DNA from: Chitinophagaceae bacterium
Lineage (GTDB): Bacteria > Bacteroidota > Bacteroidia > Chitinophagales > Chitinophagaceae
Direction of reading: 5' to 3'
Length of the DNA: 9,267 nt
Assembly: GCA_016720565.1 (NCBI GenBank)
Contig: JADKKJ010000009.1
Span: 1 to 9,267 of the forward strand
Part shown: positions 1 to 5,793 of the stretch, piece after piece
Layout: every line of letters starts with the position of its first letter
Position numbering within the stretch: position 1 is the first letter of the stretch
Notes under the pieces: generated by a model
Database searches by the model: none
Seen by the model: only the letters and a program-made list of their open reading frames with translations
Told to the model about the DNA's origin: nothing
Program-made: the position numbers and the translations under genes

Positions 1-35
1 TATTAGGAGGCGCTTATTAACGCTAGCCGAGGTCG

Positions 36-63
36 AAAAAATACCCGCCTCATGAGCGGGTAT
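36..63 (-). terminator. Intrinsic terminator of the leftward virion operon
   Basis: A perfect 8-bp stem (ATACCCGC at 41-48 with GCGGGTAT at 56-63, 7-nt loop) is followed in the leftward transcript by six T residues (A-tract at 36-41). It lies about 30 nt past the stop codon of the last leftward gene, as expected for a rho-independent terminator. There is no T-tract on the other side, so it should act on leftward transcription only. The remaining bases 1-35 hold no gene I can support. Confidence 0.85.
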
Positions 64-83
64 CAAAACCGGGGAAGGTTTTG
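64..83 (-). other. Second small hairpin before the terminator
   Basis: CAAAACC (64-70) pairs with GGTTTTG (77-83) around a 6-nt loop. It sits between the last leftward stop codon and the main terminator stem. It may stabilise the 3' end of the leftward mRNA or help termination. The role is inferred from position only. Confidence 0.4.
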
Positions 84-92
84 GGTCGCGGG

Positions 93-488
93 TCAGGCGA
101 CGGGGGAAGCCGGGGGAACAGCTTCCGAACTGGCAGGGGAACCAGAATCAATATTATCCTGTAAAGCTGTCAGCTTGGCAAGCTCTCCTTGCAGGTAAGC
201 AATTTGCGCCTTGTCATCTGCGGGGTCTGAGTGAATAACTGAGGCAAGATCAGAAATTGAATCTTTCATTGGATCAATAGCAACATCGAAAACCCGCTGA
301 GAAAGCACGGCAACACAATCAGGCCAAGATTCAGCATAACCATCAAACCCCTCAGGCGGAACCTCAGCCCGAACTTTCCCGTCAATTTCATGCAGCAAAT
401 TGCCATTAGAAAGAATGGAGAATGTATGCATAGCCATAATCGGAAGGCCTCCTGAACTATCAAACCCCGGAACACAAATTTTATTCAT
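93..488 (-). CDS. Hypothetical protein, last gene of the virion/lysis block
   Basis: Encodes 131 aa that I do not recognise. The start is supported by a strong ribosome binding site (AGGAGA about 8 nt upstream of ATG). The first 75 residues look globular. Residues 92-114 form a likely amphipathic helix or short coiled coil (AQIAYLQGELAKL core), followed by a Ser/Pro/Ala-rich tail that looks disordered. There is no signal peptide or membrane segment. It follows the holin-like gene with a 32-nt gap and is the last gene before the terminator. That place fits an exit, lysis-accessory or minor virion protein, but nothing in the sequence decides between them. It has no lysozyme, transglycosylase or amidase motif that I can see. 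Confidence 0.8.
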   Translation of the reverse strand: MNKICVPGFDSSGGLPIMAMHTFSILSNGNLLHEIDGKVRAEVPPEGFDGYAESWPDCVAVLSQRVFDVAIDPMKDSISDLASVIHSDPADDKAQIAYLQGELAKLTALQDNIDSGSPASSEAVPPASPVA

Positions 489-520
489 CTTTATTTCTCC
501 TATCAGAAAAGTTTATACAG

Positions 521-712
521 TTATTGCAATGGCGACGATTCATAAGTCGTTTTTTCGGGAAGAAAGATGGCTGCAATACCTGCGCCAATTGTTCCAATTG
601 CCGCAATATCTCCTCCTTTCGAAACGTAAAGCTGATAAATACCTTGGACAACCAATCCAAGCCCCGCCCACGTGCTAGGTTCTTTTACGCGGTCAATGAT
701 TTTGTTTTTCAT
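521..712 (-). CDS. Small two-helix membrane protein, probable holin
   Basis: Encodes 63 aa. A short charged N-terminus with the segment KEPSTWAGLG (residues 10-19) leads into a first hydrophobic helix at about 14-30. A Gly/Ala-rich second helix follows at about 35-51 (DIAAIGTIGAGIAAIFLP), then a short polar tail. This build, including the 'EPSTWAGL' opening, is common in small phage proteins annotated as holins, which form pores in the inner membrane at the end of infection. Its place after the structural genes fits. ATG lies 6 nt after the stop of the upstream gene and has no clear Shine-Dalgarno, so translation probably depends on coupling. No endolysin is seen nearby, so holin remains a family-style call. 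A virion membrane protein is the main alternative. Confidence 0.75.
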   Translation of the reverse strand: MKNKIIDRVKEPSTWAGLGLVVQGIYQLYVSKGGDIAAIGTIGAGIAAIFLPEKTTYESSPLQ

Positions 713-718
713 GATGTT

Positions 719-1519
719 TTACAAAAGGGTATATAAAACGGAGCGAAGAGAATAACTTGCTTGTTCTGCGGCAGTAGAAATTGCATAAAGCCCCTTTCCA
801 GCAGGTATTTTTATCGGGGTTTTGAGAGACGCTGAACCAAAATTCGAACTCGCACTCGCTGACGTATTATCTGAGCACAAAATCAAATCTCCGTCGATTA
901 TAGAGGCCGGGGCGGTCGCTTTAGCCACTAGACCTACGTGCGCTGGCTGTGAAGTGCCTACAGTGGTTAATGACGCAAGCCATACTATAGCGCCATTAAC
1001 ATTAGCAGCAGCGGAAAATACCGTGTCAGGTGTATTAGCTGCCATTGATGTGTTTGATTTATAACTTGAGCCATAATCAATGCCTGCCTGATACACCGGA
1101 ATTTTTTGTGACAGCAAATTGTTAATCTTAACATCGCCGCTAATTGCGATACTCGAATTAACACCCGCCTGAAAATCAATATCAACACCGTAAAAAATCC
1201 GCATCCGCTTCCCGGCCTGCGCAGTATTCTCAATTAAAAGCTTTGTAAATCCTACATTGGCAATAAATCCCGGCGAAACAAAGAAAGGTGCCGACGAAGA
1301 GCCAAGGTTAGTATCCTGAAAATGCACTGTAGCATTCCCACCGTTGCTAGTGTCGGCATCAGCATAAAATGAGTTTGCCGCAATCTCAATAACAAGCTGA
1401 GTATTTGCGCCGATACTACGTGCAAGCGTCAAATCAATATCAATATAAAGCGGTAAAGAATTCCGGCCGTCGCGCACCCCGTTAAAATCAGTGCTAGGTA
1501 TTTTCAAAAGCGGATTCAT
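719..1519 (-). CDS. Beta-rich two-part protein, candidate spike, vertex or receptor-binding protein
   Basis: Encodes 266 aa, with start supported by AAAGGAT upstream. No signal peptide or membrane helix is seen. The sequence alternates short beta-type segments with Ser/Asn/Gly/Thr-rich turns throughout and splits naturally near residue 140. The N-terminal part is about 1-138 (PLYIDIDLTLARSIGAN, MRIFYGVDIDFQ). The C-terminal part is about 139-266 (AIVWLASLTTVG, then IPAGKGLYAISTA and SYSLRSVLYTLL at the end), and looks like a small jelly-roll or carbohydrate-binding-type sandwich. Tailless membrane viruses carry a penton or spike protein of this size class, encoded downstream of the capsid gene. 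That role is inferred from composition and position; I do not recognise a named family. It is followed 6 nt later by the holin-like gene. Confidence 0.8.
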   Translation of the reverse strand: MNPLLKIPSTDFNGVRDGRNSLPLYIDIDLTLARSIGANTQLVIEIAANSFYADADTSNGGNATVHFQDTNLGSSSAPFFVSPGFIANVGFTKLLIENTAQAGKRMRIFYGVDIDFQAGVNSSIAISGDVKINNLLSQKIPVYQAGIDYGSSYKSNTSMAANTPDTVFSAAANVNGAIVWLASLTTVGTSQPAHVGLVAKATAPASIIDGDLILCSDNTSASASSNFGSASLKTPIKIPAGKGLYAISTAAEQASYSLRSVLYTLL

Positions 1520-1528
1520 GGTTATCCT

Positions 1529-2086
1529 TTATTGCAAAGTAATTCGATTGGATTCTTCCAGCAAATCCCCGGACATCGGGCGAATATTACCAAAAGCATA
1601 GCGTGGATTATTCCAGATGTCAGCGACAGCAAAACCATCAGCCGTTTCCGTCGCGCTTGTATCATAGCGCATTTGTTTATAATTGCCATACGGATCAATT
1701 ATCGTCCCATCACTGAAAATCTTATACCCGGAAATATCCCCGGCTTTTCGCTTGTTAAGCGTATTCATGGCATTGATATAAGACATAGTTGATTTGTCGT
1801 ATTCATCCGCTGTCAATTGATAAGGCCCTTTTCCTTGCGAGCCGACATATTCGCGCTCGCCAGTAAATTGAGAAATAAACCCCGAGGCAGAATCAGACAT
1901 ATTCGAAACGGTATTTTTAACCGATTGAATCGTATCATTAATAGTCGCGTCAATTGCATTGCCCATGTCGGACAGCGTTCCACCTGTATTCTTCACTTTA
2001 CTATAAAGCGAATAACCAATGGCAAAAACGGCAATTGCCGCTATACCGTAGAACGCCAGCTTTACCCCTTCGCTGTCAATTTTCAT
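1529..2086 (-). CDS. N-terminally anchored membrane protein, likely virion membrane component
   Basis: Encodes 185 aa. One hydrophobic helix lies at about residues 9-27 (AFYGIAAIAVFAIGYSLY), followed by a helical, Ser/Asn/Asp-rich stretch (30-75) and a polar C-terminal domain rich in Tyr, Asp and Gly (80-185). Its start overlaps the stop of the upstream gene by 4 nt (ATGA), and AGGTGA serves as ribosome binding site. It sits in a run of three membrane-anchored proteins directly behind the major capsid gene. In PRD1- and PM2-like viruses such proteins span the internal membrane and link it to the capsid. The exact role is unknown. No peptidoglycan-hydrolase motif is visible. Confidence 0.82.
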   Translation of the reverse strand: MKIDSEGVKLAFYGIAAIAVFAIGYSLYSKVKNTGGTLSDMGNAIDATINDTIQSVKNTVSNMSDSASGFISQFTGEREYVGSQGKGPYQLTADEYDKSTMSYINAMNTLNKRKAGDISGYKIFSDGTIIDPYGNYKQMRYDTSATETADGFAVADIWNNPRYAFGNIRPMSGDLLEESNRITLQ

Positions 2087-2628
2087 TTTTTAATCACCTG
2101 AATGAAAGTAAAGATAACACCGGCAATGGTCAAATAAAGCATAAGGGAATTTTGATTTCCCCCGAGCGAGGCTAGATTTGCCGCACTGCCTGCGGCGTTA
2201 CCGTAAATCTTGGCAACATTTTGATCGGTTATTGCCTTGATCTTCGCCACCTCAGAAGAAGAACCAACCTGAGTTTTGAGAATATCAATCTGAGCCGATT
2301 TCAGATATTGATTGAATTGTTGATCTTGAACTTTACCCTGAATGCCAACGACCTTCCCATAGCCATCAACAAGTGTATTGGCCAATTTCACGCCATAATC
2401 AATCCCCTTGGAAAGATCAAAGGAAAGTGACGACGAGGGATTATTGAAATTGAACACGGGGCTGGTATCCGTAGATTGCAGCGCAAACGGCAGATCATTA
2501 TTCGATGTTTCAAAACCGGACGGATTATAAAACCCGGTCATATCAACTGAACCAGAATCAACCGTTATAGGCGCATCCGAATACTGAAAATCGTACAGTC
2601 CGCCGTCGCTAAGATAATCGTAAGACAT
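2083..2628 (-). CDS. C-terminally anchored membrane protein, likely virion component
   Basis: Encodes 181 aa. The N-terminal 70 residues are acidic, Ser/Asn/Phe/Tyr-rich and probably extended. Residues about 72-142 are predicted to be helical and rich in Gln/Lys/Val (GKVQDQQFNQYLKSAQIDIL region), possibly a coiled coil. Residues about 161-178 form a transmembrane helix and the protein ends in KK. The start shares a base with the stop of the preceding gene (TAATG) and has GGAG upstream. Together with its neighbours of 254 and 185 aa it makes a translationally coupled set. A tail-anchored protein of the internal membrane or of a genome-delivery tube is a reasonable inference; the family is not recognised. 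Confidence 0.82.
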   Translation of the reverse strand: MSYDYLSDGGLYDFQYSDAPITVDSGSVDMTGFYNPSGFETSNNDLPFALQSTDTSPVFNFNNPSSSLSFDLSKGIDYGVKLANTLVDGYGKVVGIQGKVQDQQFNQYLKSAQIDILKTQVGSSSEVAKIKAITDQNVAKIYGNAAGSAANLASLGGNQNSLMLYLTIAGVIFTFIQVIKK

Positions 2629-3392
2629 TATTTTTTACTCCAAAGATAAAGCCCCAAAACAGCGAGGATAAGAAACGCCTTATTATTTTCCGCATCGTTT
2701 CCGGCGTTCATAACTTGCGCCGCAAGCGCCCCGGTCGGGTTTGAAATACCATCGCCTGCTAGCATGCCATATGCCGTGCCCGCATTTGCAGCGGAATAAA
2801 TCGGGGTAGATTGTTGTGTATCGGAAACCATATTCGCAATCCTCGCAGTCGATGCAATCATCTTATCTTGAGCATCGTAAAGATTATATGCTCCCAATCC
2901 AACCTGTACGACTTTTCCCAAGGTTCTAGCCGTAGATAAATTCGACAATAAAGAAGTGTCGGCCGTTCCGCCCTGAGCAATAACATTGGCATTCGCTGCA
3001 TTTGCTGCGCTGGCATAAGATGAAATGCCGTAGCCAGTGAAACCGATAATTGCCTGAGTCGTATTACCCTGAGAAACGCCATCAACGCCAGATGCGAGCG
3101 CCCCGGCTGTGGGGAAAAAGAACGAAAGAATAACAGGGGCGATTTTTTCAAAGTAAGGTGATTGGCCTTCAGTCGTTGCACTACCCGTTGTCGCTTCCTG
3201 AACGATATTATGTGACGGGGAAAGGATGTCTAAAACAGGATCAACCTTTTTAAAGAAGCCCTGAAAAGAAACATCTCGCGGTGTAACTAAATCTTCCTTA
3301 AGCGCCATTGCCTCGCTAGGGTGAGTAACGAGGTGAATAGTGCTCTGAATTGAGTCATCAATTGCAGAGAAGAGTTTAGAAAAGAAGCCCAT
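2628..3392 (-). CDS. Hydrophobic C-terminally anchored protein, likely virion membrane component
   Basis: Encodes 254 aa. It opens with an amphipathic helix-like segment (GFFSKLFSAIDDSIQ). A hydrophobic stretch lies at about 84-104 (IAPVILSFFFPTAGALASGV), then a Gly/Ala/Asn-rich region (110-140) and helical segments (150-190). A transmembrane helix lies at about 239-251, ending LWSKK. The next gene also ends in a tail anchor with terminal KK. The start lies 12 nt past the T-tract of the capsid terminator, and its ribosome binding site is weak (AGAG). Expression therefore likely depends on read-through from the capsid gene and should be lower. It is probably an internal-membrane or DNA-delivery protein; the family is not recognised. 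Confidence 0.82.
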   Translation of the reverse strand: MGFFSKLFSAIDDSIQSTIHLVTHPSEAMALKEDLVTPRDVSFQGFFKKVDPVLDILSPSHNIVQEATTGSATTEGQSPYFEKIAPVILSFFFPTAGALASGVDGVSQGNTTQAIIGFTGYGISSYASAANAANANVIAQGGTADTSLLSNLSTARTLGKVVQVGLGAYNLYDAQDKMIASTARIANMVSDTQQSTPIYSAANAGTAYGMLAGDGISNPTGALAAQVMNAGNDAENNKAFLILAVLGLYLWSKK

Positions 3393-3403
3393 TATTTACT
3401 CTG

Positions 3404-3433
3404 AAAAAATCGCCCCGGTAATTAAACCGGGGC
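3404..3433 (-). terminator. Intrinsic terminator/attenuator downstream of the capsid gene
   Basis: A perfect 8-bp stem (GCCCCGGT at 3412-3419 with ACCGGGGC at 3426-3433, 6-nt AATTAA-type loop) is followed in the leftward direction by six T residues (3404-3409). It begins 8 nt after the capsid stop codon. Downstream virion genes lie in the same direction with no obvious new promoter, so it probably acts as a partial terminator. It may also serve as a 3'-stabilising hairpin for capsid mRNA. Confidence 0.85.
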
Positions 3434-3440
3434 AGATTAT

Positions 3441-4421
3441 TTAGCTAACTTGGCCTGCCAAAATGTATTCAGTAACCACGGCTTGCATTTTCACGTTAGC
3501 ACCACCGGTAACATCAAGTGTCAGCTTGGGTTCAGCCGCGCCGGTAACGTCCCACAAATCAGTGAGATTAATTGGAGCGTCACCCTTGGAGGTCAAATCC
3601 GCGATGTAATAACCGGCGGTCAATAGACCGTAATCCTGATTATTCTTGGCTCGGAGTTGAGCGCCGGAAAGATTCAAGCGAACATCGACGCCAGCGCCAA
3701 GGATGACATTATTCAGCACAGCGACGGAAGGTTCGCCAGCCGTTGTACTCCCATCAGTACGCATAACAACGGACTTGATGTTATTTCCAGCCGGGAGACG
3801 GATATCCTGATTGGCATTGCTGGAAAGCAGGGCCAATTCCTGATAGCTGATTTTCTTGAGCGCAATCGGTGTGGTAATCGCGCCGGTAGAATCTGGAATC
3901 TCAACCATCTGCTGAACGTAAACATCGACAAACATGTTGTTGAAAACGACCGTCCCGCCGACGAAGCAATCACCCGGCTGACCAAAAGTCATGCGCAATT
4001 GGAACAGCGAAAGACCGGCGCTACGGAAATTAGAGTCTTTGGGGCGAACAGCGCCCTGAGACATTAAATCAATGGTGCCATTGGCCTCAACTTGATACGT
4101 GGCAATTGCAACACCGGACGGTGGAGTAACTGCTCGGGCACCTTGCGAAATACCACGGCGCTCATAATTCGCCAGTGCGGCGAACCAGAAAGGAGCGGAG
4201 TAAAGATTATTCTTGCCGTCCGCGATGACTTCCAGACGGGGGATAATTTGCACCGGGGCTTCTGCGCGAACAGAAGTAGCACCGGCAGTAACTTGCAGTC
4301 CGCCATTGATACGGACAAAAATTGTTTCGTAATCGTAATCGCGGGGCAGATCGAGCGTCGCAAAACCACCCGCAGTTACGGGAACAGTGGCGACTTTGCG
4401 GAGAATGCGGTTTTGGCGCAT
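3441..4421 (-). CDS. Major capsid protein, probable double jelly-roll
   Basis: Encodes 326 aa, in the size range of DJR capsid proteins of small membrane-containing phages. The start is supported by AAAGGA upstream. No signal peptide or membrane helix is seen. Beta-strand-type segments run through the whole chain in two halves. The first is about 1-175 (IFVRINGGLQVTAG, VQIIPRLEVIADGKNNLYSA, TVVFNNMFVDVYVQ). The second is about 176-326 (IKSVVMRTDGSTTAG, VDVRLNLSGAQLRAKNN, then LTLDVTGGANVKMQAVV near the end). Segments like 'IEVIADG' near residue 65 and a closing LDVTGGAN-type strand pair recall other DJR capsid proteins. Its neighbour two genes upstream is the packaging ATPase, the usual partner. 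It is the only gene bracketed by hairpin terminators on both sides, which fits high, separate expression. The DJR assignment rests on pattern and context, so a structure prediction would settle it. Confidence 0.78.
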   Translation of the reverse strand: MRQNRILRKVATVPVTAGGFATLDLPRDYDYETIFVRINGGLQVTAGATSVRAEAPVQIIPRLEVIADGKNNLYSAPFWFAALANYERRGISQGARAVTPPSGVAIATYQVEANGTIDLMSQGAVRPKDSNFRSAGLSLFQLRMTFGQPGDCFVGGTVVFNNMFVDVYVQQMVEIPDSTGAITTPIALKKISYQELALLSSNANQDIRLPAGNNIKSVVMRTDGSTTAGEPSVAVLNNVILGAGVDVRLNLSGAQLRAKNNQDYGLLTAGYYIADLTSKGDAPINLTDLWDVTGAAEPKLTLDVTGGANVKMQAVVTEYILAGQVS

Positions 4422-4450
4422 GGTATTTTCCTTTGCGAAATTTGGGAATG

Positions 4451-4482
4451 AAAAACTACCCCGGAATTAATCCGGGGCTAGT
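4451..4482 (-). terminator. Hairpin with T-tract upstream of the capsid gene
   Basis: CCCCGGA (4459-4465) pairs with TCCGGGG (4471-4477). It extends by ACTA/TAGT (4455-4458 with 4479-4482) around one bulged base, and five T residues follow in the leftward direction (4451-4455). The core nearly repeats the hairpin downstream of the capsid gene. The structure touches the stop codon of the 32-aa gene and lies 30 nt before the capsid start, too close for a full promoter in between. It is a terminator/attenuator or an mRNA-processing and stability element for capsid mRNA. Confidence 0.75.
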
Positions 4483-4483
4483 T

Positions 4484-4582
4484 TCAAATGTAGTCTTTGA
4501 TGATCGGGGTACGCTTCAAAACGAAAATTGCAGCGCCAACCATCAGGGCGAACTTGACATACTCAGTAGCGGTATTTGGCAT
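4484..4582 (-). CDS. 32-aa single-helix membrane peptide
   Basis: A short gene that length cut-offs would miss. It reads MPNTATEYVKFALMVG, then AAIFVLKRTPIIKDYI, and stops at TGA. One hydrophobic helix spans about residues 9-23, flanked on the C-terminal side by KR and K. The ribosome binding site TAGGAGG is the strongest in the window, 5-6 nt before ATG, and overlaps the TAG stop of the ATPase gene. It lies between the packaging ATPase and the capsid gene. PRD1-like viruses carry similar tiny membrane proteins, some of which anchor the packaging machinery at a special vertex. That role here is inferred from position. The reading frame and start are well supported. Confidence 0.78.
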   Translation of the reverse strand: MPNTATEYVKFALMVGAAIFVLKRTPIIKDYI

Positions 4583-4587
4583 AATTG

Positions 4588-4594
4588 CCTCCTA
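4588..4594 (-). promoter_or_regulatory. Strong Shine-Dalgarno overlapping ATPase stop
   Basis: TAGGAGG on the minus strand supplies both the TAG stop of the ATPase gene and a near-perfect anti-16S match for the 32-aa membrane peptide. This decides that the small frame is real and makes efficient coupling likely. Confidence 0.75.
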
Positions 4595-5122
4595 TGTGGA
4601 TAAATTGAAAACGTTTCCGGTTTGATAATCGGACAGTCCGGATTCAAGCATAATAAAATCTCCTCTGTCAAGATTTATTTTATCGAGACCGGAAAACCCG
4701 AAGTCTCGCCCGATGTCGCGCATATCGTCAGATGAAAGGCGAAACAAATAACAAACCCCGGCCATTGACCTAGCAGAAGGTAGAATCATTTTGGGTCGCT
4801 GTGCAATCATGAAAACAGAAAACCCGAAATGCCGACCCCGAGTAAGTAACCACATATTTTCTCGTTTCTGAGTCGTGAAAATATCTCCAGCCTCGTCAAT
4901 GAAAACAAATGCGTTATTAACGTCATCCCGGCTCAGATACTCGAAAAATTCGTGCTCATCCGAAAAGATAACAGAACTTTCGGGCCATTTTCCGCGTACT
5001 GTTTCTGTTCCAACAGGGTCATAAACAATAATACCCGCCCCCTTTTGGGCGAACTCATGCGCGATGTTATGCGCAAGTGTTGTTTTTCCCGTTTGAGTTA
5101 CACCACAAATAAGGGCATGCAT
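4592..5122 (-). CDS. Genome-packaging ATPase, FtsK/HerA (A32-like) superfamily
   Basis: Encodes 176 aa. Walker A is GVTQTGKTT at residues 7-15 and Walker B is FVFIDEAG at 72-79, with catalytic-type D76/E77. TRGRHFG at 94-100 and the AQRP element at 107-110 follow, as in packaging ATPases of DJR viruses (PRD1 P9 type). The enzyme would pump DNA into the preformed capsid using ATP. It is short: PRD1 P9 is 227 aa, whereas here Walker A starts almost at the N-terminus, so the usual N-terminal extension is missing. ATG follows the stop of the upstream gene after one base (TAA-A-ATG), so translation is probably coupled. It is followed by the 32-aa membrane peptide and then the capsid gene, the typical ATPase-capsid pairing. 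Confidence 0.93.
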   Translation of the reverse strand: MHALICGVTQTGKTTLAHNIAHEFAQKGAGIIVYDPVGTETVRGKWPESSVIFSDEHEFFEYLSRDDVNNAFVFIDEAGDIFTTQKRENMWLLTRGRHFGFSVFMIAQRPKMILPSARSMAGVCYLFRLSSDDMRDIGRDFGFSGLDKINLDRGDFIMLESGLSDYQTGNVFNLST

Positions 5123-5123
5123 T

Positions 5124-5792
5124 TTATTTGCCTAGTTTCTGACGAATGTAAATAACTGCACGTTCAATCAAACCTCGTGCCTTTTCAGACTGGCGGAAAC
5201 GGGGAACGATATAACTTCCAAGAGCAGCAAACAGACCCAATTCTGGCGGAATATTGGGAACACCTCGCGCCTCGTAATAATTCACGAAAGAAATTTTAAG
5301 CCCTTCAGATTCTGCCTTGTCATTAGGCTTGCCGATTTCTTCACCACAAATCCAGACGGCCATATTAATTACAAGGTTTGCGGATTGTCTGGCGGCTTCG
5401 TCAGGGGCAATGCGAACCGGGCCAGCCGCAACAGGTTCAGCGGAAATGGCTTGCGAATTCTGAGGGGTAGCAGTAGCACCGCCCTTTGGGGGCAGTGAAT
5501 TCGTCTGGCCGGATTTCCGCCCCCGTTTAAGCGCATAGGAACCATCGGCGCGGCGCTTTGGCGTGCCATCATCCGTTACTGCATGGATTGCAGGATCGAA
5601 TCCGGGGTGCGTGCCCTCATGAGCTTGCACAATCGCGCCTAGTGAGATTTTTCCTACAGGGCGCAGGTCTTCGCTAGCATCATGTAAGACTTGACCTACT
5701 GGCGCCGATGGCGTATCGTCAGCGATGCCGGTCTGGTCATCCGGGGCGCCCTGTTTAGGGGCTTTGTCATCATTAGGGGTTTCAATTTTCAT
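5124..5792 (-). CDS. Protein with disordered acidic N-terminus and helical C-terminus, first gene of the virion block
   Basis: Encodes 222 aa from the ATG at 5792; a 63-residue upstream extension is possible but lacks support, whereas GGAG lies about 9 nt before this ATG. Residues 1-45 are Asp/Pro/Gln-rich and probably disordered. The segment HPGFDPAIHAVTDDGTPKRR (62-81) leads into a basic patch (KRGRKSG, 89-95). A second low-complexity stretch covers 100-130. The C-terminal 90 residues are helical, with two hydrophobic segments (LVINMAVWICG, 140-150; LGLFAALGSYIVPRF, 185-199). 'FDPAIH...DGTPK...KRGRK' elements recur in small phage proteins of unknown function. It lies just before the packaging ATPase, so a packaging or assembly factor that contacts DNA is possible. 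I do not assign a function. Confidence 0.8.
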   Translation of the reverse strand: MKIETPNDDKAPKQGAPDDQTGIADDTPSAPVGQVLHDASEDLRPVGKISLGAIVQAHEGTHPGFDPAIHAVTDDGTPKRRADGSYALKRGRKSGQTNSLPPKGGATATPQNSQAISAEPVAAGPVRIAPDEAARQSANLVINMAVWICGEEIGKPNDKAESEGLKISFVNYYEARGVPNIPPELGLFAALGSYIVPRFRQSEKARGLIERAVIYIRQKLGK

Positions 5793-5793
5793 G
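5790..5793. promoter_or_regulatory. Shared divergent start site (CATG)
   Basis: The palindrome CATG carries the start codon of the rightward terminal-protein gene (ATG 5791-5793) and of the leftward 222-aa gene (CAT 5790-5792). Each ATG has its own Shine-Dalgarno inside the other gene: AGGGG at about 5775-5779 for the rightward gene and GGAG (CTCC at 5801-5804 on the plus strand) for the leftward gene. No non-coding gap remains, so promoters for both blocks must lie inside the opposing coding sequences. I could not identify convincing -35/-10 pairs. Confidence 0.7.

Noticed and set aside
1..20. AGGAGG at 5-10 as ribosome binding site of a rightward gene
   Set aside because: No ATG, GTG or TTG follows at a workable distance, and the region leads into the leftward terminator.
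400..678. Plus-strand open frame across the 131-aa and holin-like genes
   Set aside because: It lies antisense to two well-supported genes, has no ribosome binding site, and its composition is that of a shadow frame. The same holds for other antisense frames such as 3657-4067 and 4092-4451.
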